Shown here in pieces: positions 1 through 7,382 of a stretch of 36,735 bases of DNA (the first letter of the stretch is position 1; every line of letters begins with the position of its first letter). The position numbers and the translations under genes are program-made. This stretch comes from Synechococcus sp. AG-686-F08 (lineage in GTDB: Bacteria > Cyanobacteriota > Cyanobacteriia > PCC-6307 > Cyanobiaceae). Under the pieces are notes generated by a model. That model was given only the letters and a program-made list of their open reading frames with translations, searched no databases and was not told where the DNA came from. The DNA lies in contig QCVQ01000018.1 of NCBI GenBank assembly GCA_003210315.1, positions 1 through 36,735 of the forward strand, in the 5' to 3' direction.

Positions 1-72
1 GTTGGTATCTGTGACCCACTGACAAAAACTTTGCCAGCTGCTTAAGCGACCGCTGCGTACGGCAGTTGCCAT
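1..72 (-). CDS. psbA: Photosystem II reaction centre protein D1, N-terminal 24 codons only (cut by window edge)
   Basis: D1 is the photosystem II core subunit that, with D2, carries the charge-separation cofactors and the manganese cluster ligands in the thylakoid membrane. Only the start is visible. Reading the minus strand from the ATG at 72-70 gives 24 codons ending in FCQWVTDTN, which matches the conserved N-terminal tail of cyanobacterial D1 just before its first membrane helix (family knowledge). The rest lies left of the window, so the D1 isoform cannot be told. I see no clear Shine-Dalgarno before the ATG; the leader there is T-rich on the coding strand. The gene follows the DUF697 gene in the same direction after a 162-base gap. 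Confidence 0.93.
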   Translation of the reverse strand, partial: MATAVRSGRLSSWQSFCQWVTDTN

Positions 73-204
73 GAGGAAAAAATAAGAACGGGATCGATCA
101 ATCCATCCCTAAAAAGGACAATTGATCGAGCTCAAGATGATGAAAACGCCTCCACAATTCAAGGGAAACAAACGGATCTCATCATCTCGACAACATTTTT
201 AATG
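73..204 (-). promoter_or_regulatory. psbA upstream and leader region
   Basis: This stretch must hold the psbA 5' leader and probably its promoter, since the gene upstream in the same direction ends at 235. I could not pick a convincing -35/-10 pair. On the coding strand it is T-rich close to the start codon and has a GATCGATC palindrome about 20 bases before it. The role is inferred from position only. Confidence 0.4.
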
Positions 205-233
205 ACAACTTCATGAACCATTCATGAAGTTGT
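205..233. repeat. Perfect 13-bp inverted repeat made of two TTCATGAA palindromes
   Basis: Positions 205-217 and 221-233 are perfect reverse complements with a three-base centre (CCA). Each arm contains the self-complementary octamer TTCATGAA, so two palindromes sit 11 bases apart, about one helical turn. It begins directly after the stop codon of the DUF697 gene (minus strand) and lies upstream of psbA. The minus-strand sequence that follows is A-rich rather than a run of T, so it is not a classic Rho-independent terminator. It could be an operator, an mRNA-stabilising hairpin or a weak terminator. Confidence 0.75.
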
Positions 234-234
234 G

Positions 235-1581
235 TCACGCACCGGCGTATCTCTGCGTTTTGAGCCATTCCCTGGCCTGATCGGCAAAACCAGGAAGATC
301 CAAGCGTTCACGCTCTGCCGCCTTCGCCACCAACAATGGTGCCTGACGCTTGAGATCGTCTAGGTCAGGCTGGGCAACTCCAGCATTAAGGGCCATCCAA
401 TCAGCCATGGATGCTCCCACAACCCTCGTGAGATAGGCAGCGCTGAGGCCTTGGAGCATCCCCGCAGCCAACCACGTGCCGCCGTCAAGTTTGGCCATGC
501 CAAGCAACGCTTGACCACTCCACTCCACGACCCCCTGCCCAAGGGCTGCGGTCCCTAATTGGCGCGCCACAACCTGCAACACGTCAGAGCTCCAAGGGCA
601 GCTCCAGATCTGAGCCATTTCCTTCACCATCAAGCCGTTCACCACAGCCACAGCGAGAAGATCAACGCTTGGCACAGGAGATGCAATCACCACACCCGCC
701 ACGATCCACTGACTCCTTTTGAGCAGAGAGCGGAATCGCTCACGACGCAACTGCTCTAGCTCTGCTTGCCAACGGCGATGAAGAGAGGTCAGCAAGCGTT
801 GCTTGGTGATCTCGCGGCTCCGAGAAGGCTGAGCAAAATGACGCCGCACCGGAAGCAATCCCCGCCTTAGATCAGCTGACTCGCCATTCCAGAACAACAG
901 TCGATCGCACCATGGCTTGGGTAACTGACAGCTCAAGGCCTCCTGACGAGCTTCATGCGAGTCGTGGACTGAATCCTTGATCAGCAACCAAGCAGGGCGA
1001 TCGGTGGGCAATTGTTCCAGCCGCAAAAGATCAGCTGCCCTAAGGGGCATTGGAAGTCCGTACAAGATCACATCAAGCGGCTCAAGCTCTTTAGGCCAGC
1101 TCCAGGCATCAGCAACCACTGGCAACGGCTTAGCAATGCACAACTCAAATGAATGAGAACCCTCCAAAGCGGTGTGCAGCTCTGAAATGCTCGGATGAGT
1201 CCCGCCCTCACTGATGACCACTCCCACGCTGAGAGGTGCGTGCTGAGCTTTCAACCGGTCAAGCTCCTGTTCGCGAGGACTTCGCAAACCATTAAGACCT
1301 AACGACAGCTCCAGCTCACTGAACTGAGCCAGCACAGTTTCACAACGACGGATCCAACCAGGGATTGAAGACGGCTCTGAAAATTGAGCAGGCCGAGAGG
1401 GGCGGGACACCCACCAGATACCAGCCCCCAAGGCCAGGAAGCCTGCGCCGCCACCAGGAAGGTGAACAAGGTCGCTGAACAGCCAACTTCCAAATGCCAG
1501 GGTCCCTCCAGCCAGAGCAAGTTTCCCTGCGATGGATGGAATCAGCTTGATGGTGCTGATTGATGGAACCGGCATCAGCAC
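235..1581 (-). CDS. DUF697 (YcjF-like) membrane protein with a degenerate GTPase-like N-terminal region
   Basis: The 448-residue protein has two hydrophobic stretches near residues 15-55, then a soluble region, then a C-terminal domain from about residue 280 (RSLLKRSQWIVAGVVIASP onward) that resembles the DUF697 helical domain often fused to Era-like or dynamin-like GTPases in cyanobacteria. The middle part (about 117-255) has the strand pattern of a G domain, including VILYGLP and WLLIKDS where G3 and G4 would fall. I see no GxxxxGK[ST] P-loop and no NKxD, so GTP binding looks lost. The GTG at 1581 is the longest start; ATG two codons later is equally possible. It lies just upstream of psbA on the same strand; whether they share function is unknown. 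Confidence 0.8.
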   Translation of the reverse strand: MLMPVPSISTIKLIPSIAGKLALAGGTLAFGSWLFSDLVHLPGGGAGFLALGAGIWWVSRPSRPAQFSEPSSIPGWIRRCETVLAQFSELELSLGLNGLRSPREQELDRLKAQHAPLSVGVVISEGGTHPSISELHTALEGSHSFELCIAKPLPVVADAWSWPKELEPLDVILYGLPMPLRAADLLRLEQLPTDRPAWLLIKDSVHDSHEARQEALSCQLPKPWCDRLLFWNGESADLRRGLLPVRRHFAQPSRSREITKQRLLTSLHRRWQAELEQLRRERFRSLLKRSQWIVAGVVIASPVPSVDLLAVAVVNGLMVKEMAQIWSCPWSSDVLQVVARQLGTAALGQGVVEWSGQALLGMAKLDGGTWLAAGMLQGLSAAYLTRVVGASMADWMALNAGVAQPDLDDLKRQAPLLVAKAAERERLDLPGFADQAREWLKTQRYAGA

Positions 1582-1735
1582 GACAAATCCATGACTTGGA
1601 GCTTTCTTAGCTCAACCTTTCTAGTCAGGACCAGCGCTTGCGCACCTATCAAAACTGGCAGCGCCTACTCCGTCCCTTTCTAGGGGATCTCTGGGCGGAG
1701 TATTCATAGGGTTAGAAGACCTGTGCCTGACATCG

Positions 1736-2641
1736 ATGGCCCGCGATCGTCGTCATGAGGTCAAACGGGTCCTAATGGTGGCTCTCACCATCAACGTGGC
1801 CATGACGTTGCTCAAGATGGTGGTAGGTCTAGCCAGTGGATCTTTGGCTGTGATTGCTGATGCGATGCACAGCGCAACCGACGGCCTCTCAAGCTTGACA
1901 GGGCTGATCACGAATGGGCTCTCAGATCCGAAACCCGATCGAGATCATCCCTACGGCCATCACAAATATGAAGGGATTGGAGCTCTGGCCGTCGCCGGTT
2001 TCATCTTCTTCACCGCGATCGAAATCCTGATCACCTCAAGCGAACGACTCACTCAGGGATTGCCTGAACTGCGGATTAATGCAACTGAGCTCTTGCTTCT
2101 GCTGCTAGTGCTTGTCTTCAATCTTCTTCTCGCCGCCTACGAGCGACGAGAAGGGCGCCGATTAAAGAGCCCACTGCTGCTCGCCGATGCCCACCACACC
2201 ACGAGTGACATCTGGACCACGGTGATTGTGCTGTTGGGCCTAACAGGAGCTTGGATACTCCAGATCAGCTGGCTGGACGTCGCCCTTGCCATGCCACTCG
2301 CAGTGTTTTTGATCCGTGTCTGCTGGCAGGTTTTACGCGACAACCTTCCTTGGCTTGTCGATCACATCGCGATTGCACCCGAGGCCATTAACGAAGCGGC
2401 CTTAGGGGTACCTGGTGTTCTTAATTGCCATGACATCGCCAGTAGGGGAGTTTTGGGTCAACAGGTGTTCATTGATATGCACATGGTTGTGGATGTCGAT
2501 GACTTGATTGCAGCTCATCAAATCACTGAGAGAGTTGAAGAGCGCCTTGAATCCCGCTTCGGACCCGTTCGCTGCACCATTCATCTCGAACCTCGGGACT
2601 ATGCCGAACAAGTGATCACCTTCCGTGGAACCCACGGTTAA
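1736..2641 (+). CDS. Cation diffusion facilitator (CDF) family metal exporter
   Basis: A 301-residue inner-membrane antiporter that would move a divalent metal out of the cytoplasm against protons. About six membrane helices are visible between residues 10 and 195, followed by a soluble ferredoxin-like C-terminal domain (about 205-300) typical of dimeric CDF proteins. The transport-site motifs are HSATD (H45, D49) in helix 2 and HTTSD (H154, D158) in helix 5. This HD-HD set is the one usually linked to zinc (and cadmium), whereas iron-type FieF has DD-HD; the substrate is therefore inferred. A His/Asp-rich loop (DRDHPYGHHKYEG) follows helix 2, as in the family. It is divergent from the DUF697 gene, with 154 bases between them. 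Confidence 0.93.
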   Translation: MARDRRHEVKRVLMVALTINVAMTLLKMVVGLASGSLAVIADAMHSATDGLSSLTGLITNGLSDPKPDRDHPYGHHKYEGIGALAVAGFIFFTAIEILITSSERLTQGLPELRINATELLLLLLVLVFNLLLAAYERREGRRLKSPLLLADAHHTTSDIWTTVIVLLGLTGAWILQISWLDVALAMPLAVFLIRVCWQVLRDNLPWLVDHIAIAPEAINEAALGVPGVLNCHDIASRGVLGQQVFIDMHMVVDVDDLIAAHQITERVEERLESRFGPVRCTIHLEPRDYAEQVITFRGTHG

Positions 2642-2717
2642 GCACGGAGATCAAGAAAAGAGGACTCTTTGAGTTCGGTGATGCGTCACACTTGCGCCTG
2701 ATTCCAGGCCTCGGGCC

Positions 2718-3254
2718 ATGACTGATTCCAACAGCGATTCCCGTCAACAGGGCAGACAAGGTGAGGGCGGCGGGGGCTCCCGTGGCGGCCGCAATTCCGG
2801 CAGCCGAGAAGGGGGCGGGTTCCGTATTCGACTCAGTGACAACGAAATGCGTGCAGTGAGAGCCCTTCAAGAGGCTTTCAATCTGCGCTCCACAGTTGCA
2901 GTGCTGGGGTTTGCAGTACGCACACTTGCTCAGATGCTGGAGGACGGGCAACTCACCGAGCTAGTCGCTCAGCAGAGAGCCCAAGGCGGTGGACGGCGAT
3001 CCGAAGACGGACGCGGTGACGGCAATCGGGGTGAACGAAATCGGACACCACGTCCTGATCCTTTTGCACGGCCAGCAAAACCCCAACCCCCAGCGCCTGA
3101 GCCAGAGCCTGCTGCCGAGCCAGAGCCTGAAGCCGTGTCAGAAGCTGCTGCTGAGAAAGAGACTGCTGCCGAGACAGACGGGTCAGCAGACTCCAGCACT
3201 AGCGATGGAACTGACGCGCAGGCGACGGACGACAACACTGAGACAGGAGCCTGA
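2718..3254 (+). CDS. Ribbon-helix-helix-like protein with disordered Gly/Arg and Pro/Glu/Ala tails
   Basis: A 178-residue protein of unknown function. Residues 1-34 are rich in Gly, Ser and Arg. Residues 35-86 form the only globular-looking part, beginning FRIRLSDNEMRAVRAL and continuing through LRSTVAVLGFAVRTLAQML, which fits the strand-helix-helix plan of MetJ/Arc DNA-binding proteins. Residues 87-178 are low complexity, first Arg/Gly and then acidic Pro-Glu-Ala. Inside the tail a 13-base direct repeat (3099-3111 and 3117-3129) encodes repeated EPEP units. Its stop is 3 bases before trpS, so the two are probably co-transcribed. The DNA-binding role is inferred from pattern only; an RNA- or membrane-linked role is possible. 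Confidence 0.8.
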   Translation: MTDSNSDSRQQGRQGEGGGGSRGGRNSGSREGGGFRIRLSDNEMRAVRALQEAFNLRSTVAVLGFAVRTLAQMLEDGQLTELVAQQRAQGGGRRSEDGRGDGNRGERNRTPRPDPFARPAKPQPPAPEPEPAAEPEPEAVSEAAAEKETAAETDGSADSSTSDGTDAQATDDNTETGA

Positions 3255-3257
3255 TCG

Positions 3258-4268
3258 ATGGGGCGGCCGAGGGTTCTCTCCGGCGTTCAACCAACAGGTG
3301 CTCTTCACTTGGGCAACTGGCTGGGCGCCATTCGCAATTGGGTGGATCTGCAGCACGACAACGACACATTCTTTTGTGTCGTTGATCTGCATGCCGTCAC
3401 CGTTCCGCACCAACCAAATCGCTTAGCGGAGGACACCCTCAGCACCGCAGCCCTCTACCTGGCCTGCGGTCTGGATCCCGATCAATCCACCGTCTTTGTC
3501 CAAAGCCACGTCAAAGCTCACAGCGAGCTGTGCTGGCTTCTGAACTGCGTCACTCCCCTGAACTGGCTCGAGCGCATGATTCAGTTCAAGGAAAAAGCTG
3601 TCAAGCAAGGTGACAACGTTTCGGTTGGCCTCCTTGACTACCCAGTGCTGATGGCGGCCGACATCCTTCTCTATGACGCAGATCTTGTGCCTGTTGGAGA
3701 AGATCAGAAACAACATTTGGAATTGGCGCGCGACATCGCCCAACAACGCATCAACGCTCGCTTCGGCTCAGAGGACCAACCGCTGCTTCAGGTTCCCAAG
3801 CCATTGATCATGCGCGAAGGCGCAAGGGTGATGAGCCTGACGGATGGCCGCAACAAAATGAGCAAAAGCGATCCAAACGACAACAGTCGGATCACCCTGC
3901 TTGATCCACCTGCACTGATCACCAAAAAAATTAAGCGGGCCAAAACAGACCCTCAAATGGGTCTTGAGTTCAGCAACCCAGATCGGCCTGAAACGGACAA
4001 CCTCCTCGGTCTCTATGCGCTGCTGAGTGGCAAGGGACGAACAGCCGCGGCCGAAGAATGTGCAGAGATGGGTTGGGGCACGTTCAAGCCCCTGTTAGCA
4101 GAGGCCGCCGTAGGCGCTCTCGAGCCCATTCAAGAGCGATACAACGAGCTCATGAATGACCGAGCAGAGTTAGAAAACGTGCTGCAACAAGGCCGTGAAC
4201 GGGCTGAAGGCGTGGCAACAGCCACTGTGGATCGCGTCCGCAAGGCCATGGGCTTCCTCACGACCTAA
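3258..4268 (+). CDS. trpS: Tryptophanyl-tRNA synthetase
   Basis: Charges tRNA-Trp with tryptophan using ATP in the cytoplasm. At 336 residues it has the usual length for a bacterial class I TrpRS. The HIGH-type motif is HLGN at residues 17-20 within QPTGALHLGNW, and KMSKS is exact at residues 200-204. The region around GLLDYPVLMAADILLY and the GEDQKQHLEL segment are typical of the family. The ATG at 3258 lies 3 bases after the preceding gene, which suggests translational coupling. No U-run terminator follows; instead there is an imperfect stem-loop at 4308-4361. Confidence 0.98.
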   Translation: MGRPRVLSGVQPTGALHLGNWLGAIRNWVDLQHDNDTFFCVVDLHAVTVPHQPNRLAEDTLSTAALYLACGLDPDQSTVFVQSHVKAHSELCWLLNCVTPLNWLERMIQFKEKAVKQGDNVSVGLLDYPVLMAADILLYDADLVPVGEDQKQHLELARDIAQQRINARFGSEDQPLLQVPKPLIMREGARVMSLTDGRNKMSKSDPNDNSRITLLDPPALITKKIKRAKTDPQMGLEFSNPDRPETDNLLGLYALLSGKGRTAAAEECAEMGWGTFKPLLAEAAVGALEPIQERYNELMNDRAELENVLQQGRERAEGVATATVDRVRKAMGFLTT

Positions 4269-4307
4269 TCAATAGGGCACGCTTTGAAAAGATTCTCTAA
4301 TACTTAA

Positions 4308-4361
4308 AGCTGGCTGAGAAGTCTTGACGCCAACCCCGAGAAACGTCAGCGAGAACCAGCT
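4308..4361. other. Imperfect stem-loop between trpS and the lysozyme gene
   Basis: AGCTGG at 4308-4313 pairs with CCAGCT at 4356-4361, and inside it TGACG at 4325-4329 pairs with CGTCA at 4344-4348, leaving two unpaired internal stretches and a 14-base loop. A CTCGCGAG palindrome lies just downstream (4374-4381). It could be part of the trpS 3' end, a small RNA, or chance. No T-run follows it, so it is not an obvious terminator. Confidence 0.35.
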
Positions 4362-4514
4362 AAAACGGCGCGTCTCGCGAGTCTCGAGCAGGGACTGATT
4401 AAGTGTTTCTGCTCATGCACAACTGACACTTACTCGTCAAGGCCGGTAGCAAGTGACTCGCCAAAAGCATCTCTTCTTGACGAAGGTGGCTACTCCATTA
4501 CGGATCGTCACCTT

Positions 4515-5189
4515 TTGCTGAGCTCCTTTGCCAAGCTGCCCCTCGCCGTCCTACCCGCTTTCCGTCAAGCCAGCGGCGTCAGTGTTGTCAGCGTGGGGCT
4601 GCTACTAGGTCTTGGGCAAGGCATTCATGCAGAACGCTCCAGCGAAAGACTTGAGCAAGCAGAACAGGTGGCATCAGCCCTTCAGCAAGACGTCAAGACA
4701 AACCACAAAGCTTCCCCCTACTCGATCACTCCTGAACGACGCGCCCTCCTCAACACCATTCGCTTTGCGGAAGGAACATGGAAGGATGGTCACGATCTTG
4801 GCTATCGCACGCTTTATGGAGGAGGGCAATTTGAAGATCTCTCCAAACACCCAGAAAAGGTGGTCGTTAAGCGTTACGTCAGTGCCGCGGCAGGGGCCTA
4901 TCAATTTTTGCCCACCACCTGGCAAGAGGTTTCAGGCCGTTTGAGTTTGCCTAGTTTCTCGCCAGAACATCAAGACCAAGCGGCTCTCCATTTGGTCAAA
5001 AGACGCGGAGCTCTCAACGAGGTAGATCAAAAGGGCTTAACAGCTGAAGCGATGAATAGCCTCGCCCCTGAATGGGCCTCTTTTCCCACCCATTCAGGTC
5101 GCAGCGCCTACGGTCAGCCCGTCAAAAGCCACGCTGAGCTAGCAAGTTTTTATTCGAAAAATCTTCAGAAGCTTCGTCAAGGCGCCTAG
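4515..5189 (+). CDS. Lambda endolysin-like lytic transglycosylase/lysozyme (GH104-like), probably exported
   Basis: Residues 74-220 follow the phage lambda R endolysin plan (COG4678-type muramidase): the RFAEGT segment carries the presumed catalytic Glu at residue 86, then GYRTLYGGGQF, AAGAYQFLPTTW and APEWASFP, all recognisable family blocks. Such enzymes cleave the MurNAc-GlcNAc bond of peptidoglycan. The N-terminus has a hydrophobic stretch (about residues 21-38) ending near a possible signal cleavage site, HAE, which suggests export to the periplasm or anchoring; that is inference. The start is TTG at 4515; no ATG exists in frame upstream, and the frame stays open further up, so the N-terminus is uncertain. 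No holin or other phage genes are nearby, which points to a domesticated cell-wall enzyme. Confidence 0.85.
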   Translation: MLSSFAKLPLAVLPAFRQASGVSVVSVGLLLGLGQGIHAERSSERLEQAEQVASALQQDVKTNHKASPYSITPERRALLNTIRFAEGTWKDGHDLGYRTLYGGGQFEDLSKHPEKVVVKRYVSAAAGAYQFLPTTWQEVSGRLSLPSFSPEHQDQAALHLVKRRGALNEVDQKGLTAEAMNSLAPEWASFPTHSGRSAYGQPVKSHAELASFYSKNLQKLRQGA

Positions 5190-5503
5190 ATCGAGTTCTT
5201 CGCATTCGCTTTCGATATACGGCCGGCAAGGCCCCAGACCTCGATCACAAGCTGGTGCCAGGGGGTCATGGCCTCCATGGAGACGGCCATTGCCGCAGGA
5301 GTGGCATTCACAAGTGCTCTTGTGGCAGCAATCGCCTTGAGCCCCTCATCAATTCGCACTCTCATCACATCGCGTTCGTCCGGTGTCATGACTGAATCCG
5401 GGCATGCCGCTAGAAGCTCCTGACCACGTTTAAACCAGTGGTTGAAGTCATTCAGCAACGAGTCCAACAACGACTCGAGCAGAGCATCCGCCTCTTGATT
5501 CAT
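5186..5503 (-). CDS. DUF2605 family protein
   Basis: A 105-residue cytoplasmic protein of a cyanobacterial family without known function. The recognisable blocks are LLNDFNHWFKRGQELL near the N-terminus, PDSVMTPDERDVMR in the middle, and MTPWHQLVIEVWGLAGR at the C-terminus. The frame is open further upstream, but that extension would overlap the divergent thrS coding region and reads as out-of-frame thrS, so I take the ATG at 5503 (MNQEADALL). Its start is separated from the thrS start by only 25 bases, so the two promoters must overlap the opposite coding sequence or each other. Its 3' end touches the lysozyme gene tail to tail, with a 4-base overlap. Confidence 0.85.
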   Translation of the reverse strand: MNQEADALLESLLDSLLNDFNHWFKRGQELLAACPDSVMTPDERDVMRVRIDEGLKAIAATRALVNATPAAMAVSMEAMTPWHQLVIEVWGLAGRISKANAKNSI

Positions 5504-5528
5504 TGCCTGTTCAACGCACACCCATAGG

Positions 5529-7382
5529 ATGACGGGCCCTGAACAGGAAACGGTGAGCAGCGTCGCAGCAACCACCCCCGCACCTACCGCGCCTGTGGTT
5601 CTGCCCAAGACCAGCGAAAGTGAGAATCTGCTCAAGATTCGCCACTCCATGAGCCACGTGATGGCCATGGCAGTTCAGAAGCTATTTCCCAAAGCCCAAG
5701 TGACCATCGGTCCATGGACTGAAGCAGGGTTTTATTACGACTTCGACAATCCGGAACCCTTCACGGAAGCCGATCTCAAGGCCATCAAGAAGGAGATGGG
5801 AAAAATCATTGGCCGCAAGCTCCCGTTAGAGCGCATTGAAGTCAGCCGTGAAGAAGCGGAACGTCGAATCAAAGCCCAAAACGAGCCTTACAAACTAGAA
5901 ATTCTCGAGAGACTGGTCGAGCCAATCACGCTCTACACCCTGGGTGAGCAGTGGTGGGATCTCTGTGCTGGGCCTCATGTAGCCAACACAAGCGAACTCA
6001 ATCCAAAAGCATTTGAGCTCGAAAGCGTGGCAGGTGCTTACTGGCGTGGTGACGAAACCAAGGCCCAGCTTCAGCGAATTTATGGGACGGCGTGGGAGAC
6101 CGCCGACCAACTGTCAGAGCACAGACGCCGCAAAGAGGAAGCACTCCGTCGTGACCATCGCCGCCTTGGTAAAGACCTCGACCTGTTCTCCATCGAAGAC
6201 GAAGCTGGAGCTGGGCTTGTCTTCTGGCATCCCCGGGGCGCACGCATGCGGCTCTTGATTGAAGACTTTTGGAGGCAAGCTCACTTTGAAGGGGGGTATG
6301 AGCTGCTCTACACACCCCACGTCGCGGACATCAGTCTCTGGAAAACCTCAGGACACCTCGACTTCTATGCGGAGAGCATGTTCGGCCCCATGGAGGTGGA
6401 TGAAAGGCAATACCAGCTCAAGCCGATGAACTGTCCGTTTCACGTTCTGACCTACGCGAGCAAACTTCGCAGCTACCGAGAACTCCCGATCCGATGGGCG
6501 GAGCTCGGAACCGTTTACCGCTACGAGCGACCGGGGGTCATGCATGGGCTGATGAGAGTGCGTGGCTTCACACAAGATGACGCTCACGTGTTTTGCCTAC
6601 CCGAACAAATCAGTGATGAGATCTTGCGAATCCTGAATCTCACCGAAAGAATTCTGTCGACCTTTGATTTCAGCAATTACGAGATCAACCTTTCAACAAA
6701 ACCAGACAAAGCCATTGGCGATGACTCGGTCTGGGAGCTCGCGACGAAAGGACTGATCGAAGCCTTAGAACGCAAAGGTTGGGCTTACAAAATTGATGAG
6801 GGTGGCGGAGCGTTTTACGGACCCAAGATCGACCTAAAAATCGAAGATGCAATTGGTCGGATGTGGCAATGCTCCACCATCCAGCTCGATTTCAACTTGC
6901 CTGAGCGTTTCGAACTCGACTACATCGCTGCTGATGGCAGCAAACAGCGTCCGATCATGATTCACCGAGCCATCTTCGGTTCACTCGAACGATTTTTCGG
7001 AATTATGACCGAAAACTATGCGGGAGACTTCCCGTTTTGGCTCGCCCCAGAACAGATCCGGCTACTTCCGGTGACGGATGAAGTTCTGGGTTATGTGGAA
7101 GAGCTGCAAAGCCAGCTCAAAGCCGCTGGTGTTCGCGCCAGCATTGATCGCAGCGGAGACCGACTTGGGAAGTTGATCCGTACAGGAGAACAAATGAAAA
7201 TCCCAGTGCTGGCTGTTATTGGAGCCAAAGAAGCTGAACAGGGCGCCGCGAGCCTGCGCAGCCGCCGCGATGGAGACCTTGGTGTGATCACCAAGGAACG
7301 CCTGATCACAACGGCACAATCGGCCAACCAAGATCGCGAAGCATCACTTTGTTTTGACGACAGCGGGAACGTTGGGGAATGA
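5529..7382 (+). CDS. thrS: Threonyl-tRNA synthetase without an N-terminal TGS domain
   Basis: Class II synthetase that charges tRNA-Thr. The 617-residue protein starts with about 35 residues rich in Ala, Pro, Thr and Val, and goes straight into the editing domain: RHSMSHV supplies the HxxxH pair and LCAGPHV the later Cys and His. The catalytic core follows, with MNCPFH and IMIHRAIFGSLERF holding the zinc and active-site residues, and the anticodon-binding domain ends the protein. E. coli ThrRS has a TGS domain first; here it is missing while editing residues remain. The start at 5529 is the only sensible ATG. The stop overlaps the next gene by 4 bases (ATGA at 7379-7382), which implies coupled translation. 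Confidence 0.98.
   Translation: MTGPEQETVSSVAATTPAPTAPVVLPKTSESENLLKIRHSMSHVMAMAVQKLFPKAQVTIGPWTEAGFYYDFDNPEPFTEADLKAIKKEMGKIIGRKLPLERIEVSREEAERRIKAQNEPYKLEILERLVEPITLYTLGEQWWDLCAGPHVANTSELNPKAFELESVAGAYWRGDETKAQLQRIYGTAWETADQLSEHRRRKEEALRRDHRRLGKDLDLFSIEDEAGAGLVFWHPRGARMRLLIEDFWRQAHFEGGYELLYTPHVADISLWKTSGHLDFYAESMFGPMEVDERQYQLKPMNCPFHVLTYASKLRSYRELPIRWAELGTVYRYERPGVMHGLMRVRGFTQDDAHVFCLPEQISDEILRILNLTERILSTFDFSNYEINLSTKPDKAIGDDSVWELATKGLIEALERKGWAYKIDEGGGAFYGPKIDLKIEDAIGRMWQCSTIQLDFNLPERFELDYIAADGSKQRPIMIHRAIFGSLERFFGIMTENYAGDFPFWLAPEQIRLLPVTDEVLGYVEELQSQLKAAGVRASIDRSGDRLGKLIRTGEQMKIPVLAVIGAKEAEQGAASLRSRRDGDLGVITKERLITTAQSANQDREASLCFDDSGNVGE

Noticed and set aside
2989-3426. Plus-strand frame of 145 codons across the 178-residue gene and trpS
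   Set aside because: It is out of frame with two good genes, low complexity in its first part, and without a family.
4311-4361. CTGA-GAA and GAAAC-like pieces suggested a hammerhead ribozyme
   Set aside because: The CUGAUGA core is not present and the stems do not match a hammerhead layout.
5504-5668. N-terminal extension of the DUF2605 protein
   Set aside because: It is antisense to the beginning of thrS and unlike the family.
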